The notes under the pieces were generated by a model that saw only the letters and a list, made by a program, of their open reading frames with translations, was not told the origin of the DNA and ran no database searches. Both the position numbers and the translations under genes were made by a program. A stretch of 64,000 bases of DNA, taken from NCBI GenBank assembly GCA_030456445.1, contig JAKDNM010000002.1, forward strand, positions 1 to 64,000. The letters run 5' to 3'. Below are positions 45,542-53,459 of this stretch, one piece after another. The DNA comes from Hyphomicrobiales bacterium. GTDB lineage: Bacteria > Pseudomonadota > Alphaproteobacteria > Rhizobiales > Rhizobiaceae. Within the stretch, counting starts at the first letter, position 1. Every line of letters begins with the position of its first letter.

Positions 45542-46942
45542 TTACAGTTCAAAATCTTGGTTCGGCAGCCACGCGCAATCGGCCCATTGCTGTTTATATC
45601 GCTTTGCGAACTCTTTGATCTCGCGCCTGTTGGCTTGCGGTGTTTGGCAGGCCCGGGCGCAGGTCGACACAACATCGTGGTAAAAAGCCCGGGAAACCGG
45701 CCGAATGCCCTCATAGTTCATGAGGAGCCCCGGAAGGCGCTCTGTAATGGGCTCCCCGCGGGGCGCCATGACAATGCTTGGCGGGCATCCATAAGGGTTG
45801 ATCAATACGTATCGCCAACTTGGGTCGGCAGCTCCCTGCACAGGAACTATCTCACACGGGGAGGCATCCCCGCCGCTGGAAATTTCCTGATAGACCTCTT
45901 CAAGTGCTTGAGGTCTTCGGGCAACGAGCACGTATGGTCCTGCCGGGGTGTGACTGCCTAGTGCGTCGTCATATTCTATCCCCAAGAGGCATTCCAGGCT
46001 GGAGCGCGCCGATCGATCCAGAATAGCCCGCTCCGAAACGAACCACTGAAGCTGCCGCAAGGTAATCCCGGCGGCGGCCGCGATCTTCTTGAGAGGATTT
46101 GGCCAGCACGCTACCAGGTTCTTGGCGATCTCGGCCGCGGTGTCGTACCCATATTCGCCCGCGGACGCGTCATCCTCAATGTGGTCCTCTGACGGTTCTC
46201 GTCCCGAAAGCAGCCACGTCGTGCCGTCAAAACCGTTGCGGTTGAAGTAGCGAGGGCGGTCAGGAGGCAGGGAAGATTCCCACGATGACAGCCATGGTCC
46301 GGCGTTCCACCCCACAGTTTCAATAGCAATCGATCCCGGCTGCCGCATTGGCAGCGCCAACCATCGCTCAATTCGATCTTCAAGGTCGCGATTACTCAGA
46401 CCGCGAGAACCATGCCGAGAGCTGTATTCGTGATCTTCTCGCGCATTACGACACAGAGCGTCGATCGCTTCGATGAGAGAAGGGGCGTCAGCTCCGTGCC
46501 GTTTCAACAACCATCGGGCGGCATCTTGTGCCGAACGCAAAGAAGCGGGCAACGACTTGTCTTTGGCGTCGGCGACTTCGAGCTGAACGCCGATTCGTGC
46601 CACATCCGCTGCTAGCGCGTGGTCGGCCTGTGCCAGATTGCGGTTTAAGCGAAGAATATCCGGAGGCCCACGCAAACCCTCAGCGCTTCCCCAGGCCGTC
46701 TGGAGCACCTCACTCAAAGGCATCCGCTGGTTGATGGCAGAGAATGTCAGCCAGCGGATTGGCAGCCCTGCGACGGTCAGCCCATAGAGGATCAAAGGGC
46801 TGAGTCCGTACCGCTCCGCATCTTCAATCCTTATGGGATCCCGTACTGCCACTATGCCATGTTCAGGATGATGAAAAAGAAACTTGGCGGTCGAGACGTA
46901 GAAATGATGTTCTCTTTGTGGCTGCAGTGCTGAAATCCTCAT
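45542..46942 (-). CDS. Uncharacterised protein, tandem with helicase remnant
   Basis: Long ORF with good coding pattern; no family recognised. Confidence 0.6.
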   Translation of the reverse strand: MRISALQPQREHHFYVSTAKFLFHHPEHGIVAVRDPIRIEDAERYGLSPLILYGLTVAGLPIRWLTFSAINQRMPLSEVLQTAWGSAEGLRGPPDILRLNRNLAQADHALAADVARIGVQLEVADAKDKSLPASLRSAQDAARWLLKRHGADAPSLIEAIDALCRNAREDHEYSSRHGSRGLSNRDLEDRIERWLALPMRQPGSIAIETVGWNAGPWLSSWESSLPPDRPRYFNRNGFDGTTWLLSGREPSEDHIEDDASAGEYGYDTAAEIAKNLVACWPNPLKKIAAAAGITLRQLQWFVSERAILDRSARSSLECLLGIEYDDALGSHTPAGPYVLVARRPQALEEVYQEISSGGDASPCEIVPVQGAADPSWRYVLINPYGCPPSIVMAPRGEPITERLPGLLMNYEGIRPVSRAFYHDVVSTCARACQTPQANRREIKEFAKRYKQQWADCAWLPNQDFEL

Positions 46943-47199
46943 GTCTCCCCCCGCCAAACAAAATCACTGCTTGGAACATTACGATTCTGAGAACGGAGGC
47001 CAAGGAGGTTCCCGCCTTTTTGCCGGTGATTCCGTTGGGTTCTATCACCTCGAGCTGTTGCGGTCTGGTCGGCGAGACCCTGATGGCGACGGCCGCGATC
47101 ATCGACAATGCCGGCTAGGCTGACGGTGCGCGACCGAAATGCCGTTCCATCGCGGCAGTGGGTTCACGGTCGGATTGGTATGTGGCAATGTTGCTTTAG

Positions 47200-47229
47200 T
47201 TGACAAAGTTGCTCCGATCACCATATTGA
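47200..47229 (+). promoter_or_regulatory. Putative sigma70-type promoter TTGACA-N18-TATTGA upstream of the RES/Xre module
   Basis: Direct reading; ATG at 47248. Confidence 0.4.
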
Positions 47230-47247
47230 GTGTGAAGGAGAACAATC

Positions 47248-47928
47248 ATGGCTGGCAAGGCGCAATCCCCTACGCCAACGGGCGCGGCGTCCAAGGACGT
47301 GGTTACGATGTTCACCATGAAAGGCGATCCCGTAAAGGCGTTGTCGAGGCTCAAGTTGCCGGCTGGCGCCAAGGTGGCGATCGTATCGTCGCGGCCAGAA
47401 TCCGTGCGGGAGATCAGGAAGACTGTCCGCGGCCATGTCGCCCGCGTCACCGAGGTGGTCGAGCGAAAGCAGGATCCGGATCGCAGCGAGCGAGGGTCGT
47501 TCGTCGACAAGACCGCGTTCGAGCCGGATGCACGCAGCCGGGCGATGCTGGAGGGCATCCGCATCGCACAGGAAGATTTGCGAGACGCAGGCGGCGCCTA
47601 TGATCTCGACCAGGTCCGTACGCTGATGCGCGGCGTATCCCGTCAGGCGGTCGACAAGCGCGTGCAGGAGGGTTCGCTTCTCGCCGTACCCGGCCCCAGC
47701 AATCGTCGCAGCTATCCGACCGTTCAGTTCAATCGGGACGGCACCGTCGTAGCGGGCCTGAAGGCGGTTCGTGACGCCTTGCAGACCCGCAATCCGTGGA
47801 CGGTCCTCAATTTCCTTTCCCGTCCGGATGCGAGACTCGACAACAGCAAGCCTGTCGACCTGCTGAGGTCCGGCAAGCTCGACATCGTGCTTGAAGCCGC
47901 TAGAAGGCACGGTGAGCAGGGGGCGTGA
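47248..47928 (+). CDS. Xre/MbcA/ParS-type antitoxin of the RES toxin
   Basis: VRDALQTRNPWTVLNFLSRPDARLDNSKPVDLLRSGKLDIVLEAARRHGEQGA (MbcA/ParS C-terminal pattern). Confidence 0.8.
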   Translation: MAGKAQSPTPTGAASKDVVTMFTMKGDPVKALSRLKLPAGAKVAIVSSRPESVREIRKTVRGHVARVTEVVERKQDPDRSERGSFVDKTAFEPDARSRAMLEGIRIAQEDLRDAGGAYDLDQVRTLMRGVSRQAVDKRVQEGSLLAVPGPSNRRSYPTVQFNRDGTVVAGLKAVRDALQTRNPWTVLNFLSRPDARLDNSKPVDLLRSGKLDIVLEAARRHGEQGA

Positions 47929-48512
47929 GCGGCCCGCTCCCTCCCGCCGATCTGCATCAACGTCGACCGGACCTGATCGAGCTTCCGGCGGGCGAGAAAC
48001 TGCATCGCTTCTATACGGCGCGATGGGAGCCGATCTTTTTCGATACTTCGACGACCGGACGTTTCAATGCGTCGGACGGCTCATATGGCGTTCTCTACGC
48101 CGCGAAGGAACTCGCCGGCGCCTTTGCCGAAACGTTCCTGCGAACGCCCGGGCGCACCCTCATCGACCTTGGCCTCCTCCAGCGAAAAGCCTACGTCCGC
48201 CTCACGGCGAGCAGAAAGCTGACATTGATCCGACTCGCGGGTCCGGGCCTCGCCCTGCTCGGAGCGACGGCCGAGGTCACGCATAGCGGCCTTCCCTATG
48301 ATGTCGCTCAGGCCTGGTCGGCGGCTTTATTCAAACATCCGGTCGTCGCCGACGGCATTGCCTATCATGCCCGGCATGACGATAGCGAACTATGCTATGC
48401 GCTGTTCGACCGATCGGCCGATACGATCGTGGAAGACGCGCGCGAGGTCGACCTCGACCAAGACTGGTTCTGGCGGATCGCGGATCACTATCGCGTCGGA
48501 CTTGCGCCCTAG
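47925..48512 (+). CDS. RES-domain toxin
   Basis: LHRFYTARWEPIFFDTSTTGRFNASDGSYGVLYAAKELAGAFAETFLRTPGR; ATGA-type overlap with antitoxin. Confidence 0.9.
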   Translation: MSGPLPPADLHQRRPDLIELPAGEKLHRFYTARWEPIFFDTSTTGRFNASDGSYGVLYAAKELAGAFAETFLRTPGRTLIDLGLLQRKAYVRLTASRKLTLIRLAGPGLALLGATAEVTHSGLPYDVAQAWSAALFKHPVVADGIAYHARHDDSELCYALFDRSADTIVEDAREVDLDQDWFWRIADHYRVGLAP

Positions 48513-48617
48513 ATCTGGGGACTGCAAAAGCTCCGCTCTGGCGGCAAGACACACATTGGGCCTATACGCGGCCAGCGATCTGTCGCGCAAATCGTATTGA
48601 TTCAGGAAGAAGAAGAC

Positions 48618-49304
48618 ATGAGACGACAGACGCGTCCCTTCATCGTGGAAGTCAAGCACAGGCGCGCTCCAACGAAGAAGCAATCGATCTGGGGCAATTT
48701 GGATATTGCGGCTGTCGCCGCCGAAACAATGCGCGACCTGGAACAGGATGAACCGACTTCCCGGTCCTTGATTGACTCACGCGCACCGGCGATTGATGTT
48801 GCGGGCAACGACAACCCACCACTGGAGCATAACATGCCGGATCCGCAGGAAGCTGAAACAGCCGAGGCCGTTGCCGAAACGCCTGCAAGCGTAGTGACCG
48901 CTGAACCGAAGAAAAAGGCTCCGCGGCCGAGAAAGGCGAAGGCAACACCTAAGCAGCGAATTGCGAAGGAAGCCGCAAAGCCGGCATCCAGGTCGGCAGA
49001 CGTCCAGCCCGCGCCGGCGCGTGCCAAGCGCAAAACCTATTCCGAAAAGGAGCGTGCTCAAAAGCTCACGCAGATCGAGAAGTCGATCGGCCGCGGCGTG
49101 TCTATCAAGAACGCCGTAGGCGAAGCTGGTATATCGGAACAGACCTATTATCAGTGGAAGAAGGCCGCGCAAACTGCTGCGCCGGTCGATGATCTGAAGG
49201 ACCTCATTGCGCTGGAGGAAGAAAACAAGCGGCTGAAGAAGCAGCTCGCCGAACACCTGCGGCAGGAGAATGCGGAGCTGAAGAAAAAGCTCGGACTCAA
49301 CTGA
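48618..49304 (+). CDS. SyrB-like regulator
   Basis: KRKTYSEKERAQKLTQIEKSIGRGVSIKNAVGEAGISEQTYYQWKKAAQ; Ala/Lys-rich N-terminus. Confidence 0.7.
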   Translation: MRRQTRPFIVEVKHRRAPTKKQSIWGNLDIAAVAAETMRDLEQDEPTSRSLIDSRAPAIDVAGNDNPPLEHNMPDPQEAETAEAVAETPASVVTAEPKKKAPRPRKAKATPKQRIAKEAAKPASRSADVQPAPARAKRKTYSEKERAQKLTQIEKSIGRGVSIKNAVGEAGISEQTYYQWKKAAQTAAPVDDLKDLIALEEENKRLKKQLAEHLRQENAELKKKLGLN

Positions 49305-49329
49305 GCCGCGTCCGTAGCGGTTGCCCCGT

Positions 49330-50571
49330 TCAGATCGGCAAGGGCGGCATGTCGCCGTCCGCGACACGCCATATCCAGGCATCCATTTCCGGCCGAGAGG
49401 CGATCAGCTTGTCGAGCGCGGTCTCAAATTTTTCATCTGCGGTCGGCGGTGCGATGTAGAGCGCCACCGGGCGCGGCTGGCGCTGCAGGAACATGGCAGC
49501 CGCCATCGGCTGATCGAGGGGCAGATTGTAGCGCAAACCCTTGGTGCTCTGCTCCCGTATTCGGGCAAGCGCATCGAGCAGTCGCTTTTCGTAGGCGGAC
49601 TCGTAAGGTATCCAGTTCTCCGACACCACCATCAGGGCGATTTCCTCGATGATCGCGAGACCGGCCGCGTTCAACCCGAACGTGGCGATAGCGATCAAAT
49701 GCGATGCATCGTCCGCGCTCCAAAGCGCAATCTCGCTTTCGAACCGCGCCTGCAGGCGACGATGCAATCCCTCATCGAGAATGAGTGGAAACCCCGGCAT
49801 ATGTTTCACGACGAGATTCATGCCTGAGCGAGCCGGCGCGAACTCCTTCACCTCGCCGACCAGCACCATCAGCGGGCGCGGCCCGCTTTTCGGCGGCAAA
49901 GCATGGATTAGAGCCTCCGCCCGGCGCTGCTCGATCGCCAGCTTGTTCTGGGACCGGAACTGCTCGGGAATGTAGAGGATGTCGGAGAGCGGCGCGCCCT
50001 TCACCACCATATGCTTCGCGGCTTCGAGCAAATGCCATTGCAGGTTCCACCAGTGCCGTTTGCCGGACCAGGCAGACATCCATTTCGTCATGCCCGCTTC
50101 ATGCCACAAATAATGCAGCAACCCGCGCAGCGTCATCTTGCGTGGCTCACCGACCACGCTGTCGACCGCACCACTGCCGGCACCGACGGGTGAGACCCGG
50201 CTACCTCGTTTCGACAGGCTGAACTCCAGCTTCAGCGCCGCCATCCCGGTCGCCGGGTCAAGCTGGATCGCACTGCCCATCAGCGCGCCAAGACCGGAGA
50301 GTTCGTAAGGTGGCTCGAAGGACTCACAAGCCGGGTCGTGTTCGGCGCCCGTCAGCGGCATGCGCTTGATGAAGAACTGGTCGCCCATGCGGGCGATGTA
50401 CATCGGCACACCTGGTTCCTTGCACAGACAGAGCGGCCGCTGCCTAAGTTCATAGGCGGACTTCAGCGCCGTTTGCAGGTCACGCGCATTGTTGTCATAG
50501 GACCCAGCTCCGATTCTGAACTGCCGCATCGCCTCCATCGCTCCAGGATCGCCGCGCCCTCCACCACCCAT
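49330..50571 (-). CDS. DUF1173 family protein
   Basis: LQTALKSAYELRQRPLCLCKEPGVPMYIARMGDQFFIKRMPLTGAEHDPACESFEPP; start uncertain (50571 or 50538). Confidence 0.8.
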   Translation of the reverse strand: MGGGGRGDPGAMEAMRQFRIGAGSYDNNARDLQTALKSAYELRQRPLCLCKEPGVPMYIARMGDQFFIKRMPLTGAEHDPACESFEPPYELSGLGALMGSAIQLDPATGMAALKLEFSLSKRGSRVSPVGAGSGAVDSVVGEPRKMTLRGLLHYLWHEAGMTKWMSAWSGKRHWWNLQWHLLEAAKHMVVKGAPLSDILYIPEQFRSQNKLAIEQRRAEALIHALPPKSGPRPLMVLVGEVKEFAPARSGMNLVVKHMPGFPLILDEGLHRRLQARFESEIALWSADDASHLIAIATFGLNAAGLAIIEEIALMVVSENWIPYESAYEKRLLDALARIREQSTKGLRYNLPLDQPMAAAMFLQRQPRPVALYIAPPTADEKFETALDKLIASRPEMDAWIWRVADGDMPPLPI

Positions 50572-50760
50572 TGAGTCATGGCTTTTCCTACAACGCAACC
50601 CGTTCAGCCGTCGGATTGAGAAGGCCGGCCTCCGCGGCTCTTCACCCTTCGGGTGCGCACCCCGACGCGCGTGGCGCGCGGCTGCGGCATTGATGCTGGG
50701 CGCGGCCGCCGCTGGGGAGAGAGGGAGAGGGGAGGCCGGAATCCGGCGGCGGGTGGAGGA

Positions 50761-50779
50761 CCGGGAGAGAGGCTCCCGG
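50761..50779 (+). promoter_or_regulatory. Leader hairpin CCGGGAG-AGAGG-CTCCCGG 21 nt before the DUF932 start
   Basis: Perfect 7-bp stem; related hairpin before parB at 53419-53433. Confidence 0.5.
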
Positions 50780-50800
50780 CGCCCGTCGCGGAGCAAGACC

Positions 50801-51997
50801 ATGACCCAGATCGAAATTCAGGCACCATCACGTATTACGCGCAATGGCTACAAGGTCGACGTCAGCAGAGGCCAGACCATCGGCCGCGTGTCCTCGGAAT
50901 GGTTCAACCGACCGTCAGACGAGCGCTATCTGTCGCTCACCGACCTGCATAATTCGGTGAAGCGCCGGACCGAGCGCAGCAAGACCCGTATCGTCGAGAG
51001 CGAGGCTATCCGCGTCGAAGCGTCTCGCGACAATCCTGAGCGGCTGATGTTGATGATGCCAGAGGCTCACGCGCCGGTCGCGCCGACCCACTGGAGTTTT
51101 GGCCAGCTCGCCGGCCTGGTCGGCGCGCCCGCCGCCTATCTGCGTCAGCTTCCGGCGCCGCTCGCCGGCATCAACCTGCAGCACGGGCTGCTCCACCATC
51201 GCGCAGAGCAGATCAAAACCCTCGAAATCGAGAACGGCCGCTTGGAGCTTCGCGCGGTTACGGGCCCGGATTACGGGAGAATTTTCGACCACGAACTCGT
51301 GGAGGCTGTGCAGAAGATCGCCGGCAACGGCACCGGCGACACGCGCTGGAAAGTGCCCGGCGTCCTCGACTGGTCGACCCACATCTACAATCCCAATGTC
51401 GATATCTCGAAGGATACGACGACGCTTTATGCCTCCGACCGCGACATCTTCGTATTTCTGGTCGACGACCTTAACCCCATAGAGGCGGGTCGGCTGCCGA
51501 ACGGAGAACCCGACTTATATTTCCGTGGGTTTTATGCCTGGAACAGCGAGGTCGGCTCAAAAACGCTTGGAATTGCAAGCTTTTACCTGCGTGCCGTGTG
51601 CCAAAATCGAAATTTGTGGGGGGTCGAGGATTTCCAGGAAATCACCATCCGCCATTCCAAATACGCCGCATCGCGCTTTGCGCTCGAAGCCGAACCGGCA
51701 CTGATCCAGTTCGCCGAGTCCTCGCCCATGCCGTTCATAAACGGCATCAAGGCGGCGCGCGAGCGCATCGTCGCGCGCGACGACGACGACCGCACAGCCT
51801 TCCTGCGCAAGCGCGGCTTCTCGAAGGGCGAGACGTCAAAGATCATCGACGCGGTGCTCAACGAAGAAGGGCATCCGCCGGCTTCCATCTTCGACTTTGT
51901 CCAAGGCATCACTCGCGTCGCGCGCGACAAGCAACACCAGGATGACCGGCTCGAAATGGAAGGCAAGGCCAAGAAGCTGCTCGACCTCACCCACTGA
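50801..51997 (+). CDS. DUF932 (phage/plasmid-like TIGR03299) protein
   Basis: WSFGQLAGLVGAPAAYLRQLPAPLAGINLQHGL...RALTGPDYGRIFDHELVEAV...YASDRDIFVFLVDD. Confidence 0.85.
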   Translation: MTQIEIQAPSRITRNGYKVDVSRGQTIGRVSSEWFNRPSDERYLSLTDLHNSVKRRTERSKTRIVESEAIRVEASRDNPERLMLMMPEAHAPVAPTHWSFGQLAGLVGAPAAYLRQLPAPLAGINLQHGLLHHRAEQIKTLEIENGRLELRAVTGPDYGRIFDHELVEAVQKIAGNGTGDTRWKVPGVLDWSTHIYNPNVDISKDTTTLYASDRDIFVFLVDDLNPIEAGRLPNGEPDLYFRGFYAWNSEVGSKTLGIASFYLRAVCQNRNLWGVEDFQEITIRHSKYAASRFALEAEPALIQFAESSPMPFINGIKAARERIVARDDDDRTAFLRKRGFSKGETSKIIDAVLNEEGHPPASIFDFVQGITRVARDKQHQDDRLEMEGKAKKLLDLTH

Positions 51998-52000
51998 TCG

Positions 52001-52017
52001 CCCCCCCCCCCGGGGGG
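52001..52017. repeat. Homopolymer junction C11-G6
   Basis: Direct reading immediately after the DUF932 stop. Confidence 0.8.
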
Positions 52018-52271
52018 CCCGTTCCTGCATGTTGTACTGGCCGTCTCTCATGATCGCAGCCTCAAGGCGCCGCTTCCAACAGCACGGGGGCGGCGCTTTT
52101 CGTCGTGATGGGCCAGGAGGTCGAAAGGTGAGCCTACACACAGCAGCAGCAAGACGGTCACCGTAGACCGGCAGGCACTCATCCACATCCTCATGGATCA
52201 TGCCCGCATGCTGGAGGCGCTGCGTAAGGTCGGCCGTGTCGACATTGGGGAACCGGATGGTTAGCGTGCTA

Positions 52272-52658
52272 CTATTCGGGAAGATTGAACCGCTCGATCG
52301 TCACGGCCCGATCGGCGTTCACTGTGATCTCCAGCACTTCGTTCCACGCCTCCTCCCCGCCAAGTTCCGAGAGGGCAAGGAGGAAAAGACGCACCTGAAG
52401 ATCAAGGCTCATCAATCCCGGCGCCGTGTTAAAGGTTACCAAACCGACATGCAGTTCCTCGCGGCCATAGAGCCCACGAAAATCCGCAGTGTTGTGGGTG
52501 ACCAGGATATAGCCGTCATCGACAGCGCGCCTGGTCACCACATGATCCTTCGCCCCTGCCAGGCCGAGCCACCGCACATGGCTGGATTCCAGGTAGCCGC
52601 GCTCGCGCGCCAGTTTTGCCAGATCGGGGCTCAGGCATTCGTCGATCAGGAATTTCAC
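52272..52658 (-). CDS. DUF5615 PIN-like toxin
   Basis: MKFLIDECLSPDLAKLARERGY...DHVVTRRAVDDGYILVTHNTADFRGLYGREELHVGLVTFN. Confidence 0.88.
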   Translation of the reverse strand: MKFLIDECLSPDLAKLARERGYLESSHVRWLGLAGAKDHVVTRRAVDDGYILVTHNTADFRGLYGREELHVGLVTFNTAPGLMSLDLQVRLFLLALSELGGEEAWNEVLEITVNADRAVTIERFNLPE

Positions 52659-53275
52659 GAAGCCGCAGGCAGATCGTCGAGACGGACTGTGCGCGAGGAT
52701 CTCGCCGGCTTGTCACGCCACGCCGGTTTTGCCGGCGGGCGGCCACGTCGCGGATAGGCGAGCGCATAGTCCGCGGCGAGGCCGATCTGGTCGAGGGTGA
52801 GTGGCGGATAAGCGGCATGGATCGCCTCGGGCGCGTCGCCATTCGCGAGCATGTCCGCGACGTCATGGATCGGTACGCGCGTTCCGGCAAAGACCGGCTG
52901 GCCGCCAAGGATATCAGAATCGCGCGCCACCATCGCCTTCGCCTTCCGCAGCCGCGCAAGGCCGGTCTTAACGTCGGCGGCGATCGGCTTGAGGTCGACC
53001 TTCAGCAGGTCGGCGGCAACCACAGATGCAGCGTCGGTCGCGATCGCGCGCTCGACAATGCGCCGCCTTGCCGTTGGGGTCAGCGTCTCAGCCGTAAGCC
53101 ACGCCAGACGCAGCCCCAACAGCCCTGATCCGACAATGACGCGGCTGCCGCGACGCGTCTCGACGCGGCCGCGCAGCAATCCGGCGTCGATGATGCGATG
53201 CACCTGCTTGAGCGGCACGCGCGTCACCGACGCCGCCTCGTTGGCGGTGAGCACCTCGGCGTTGAATCCGACCAT
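52655..53275 (-). CDS. DUF433 antitoxin
   Basis: SDILGGQPVFAGTRVPIHDVADMLANGDAPEAIHAAYPPLTLDQIGLAADYALAYPRRGRP; overlaps the toxin start. Confidence 0.88.
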   Translation of the reverse strand: MVGFNAEVLTANEAASVTRVPLKQVHRIIDAGLLRGRVETRRGSRVIVGSGLLGLRLAWLTAETLTPTARRRIVERAIATDAASVVAADLLKVDLKPIAADVKTGLARLRKAKAMVARDSDILGGQPVFAGTRVPIHDVADMLANGDAPEAIHAAYPPLTLDQIGLAADYALAYPRRGRPPAKPAWRDKPARSSRTVRLDDLPAAS

Positions 53276-53285
53276 GACAATAATC

Positions 53286-53303
53286 CTTCCACGTTTGTGG
53301 AAG
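53286..53303. promoter_or_regulatory. Inverted repeat CTTCCAC-GTTT-GTGGAAG upstream of the DUF433/DUF5615 operon
   Basis: 7-bp perfect arms, 11 bp upstream of the ATG. Confidence 0.55.
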
Positions 53304-53418
53304 ATATATAGCGTTCTCTCCGGCAACAGTCCAGCACCGTGGCGCTGCCGGCGGCGGCGGCGCGCGGCCGGGAGAGGCAGAGGGCGGAGGGGAGGGGTTC
53401 CTGACGGGCTTGGAGGTT

Positions 53419-53433
53419 CGGGGAGAGGCCCCG
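53419..53433 (+). promoter_or_regulatory. Leader hairpin CGGGG-AGAGG-CCCCG before parB
   Basis: Same AGAGG loop as the hairpin before DUF932. Confidence 0.5.
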
Positions 53434-53459
53434 GGCCGTCCGTCATGGAGAACCTGACC

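Noticed and set aside
52851-53459. N-terminal extension of the parB ORF
   Set aside because: Runs antisense through the DUF433 gene; ATG at 53460 with an upstream GGAG is the plausible start.
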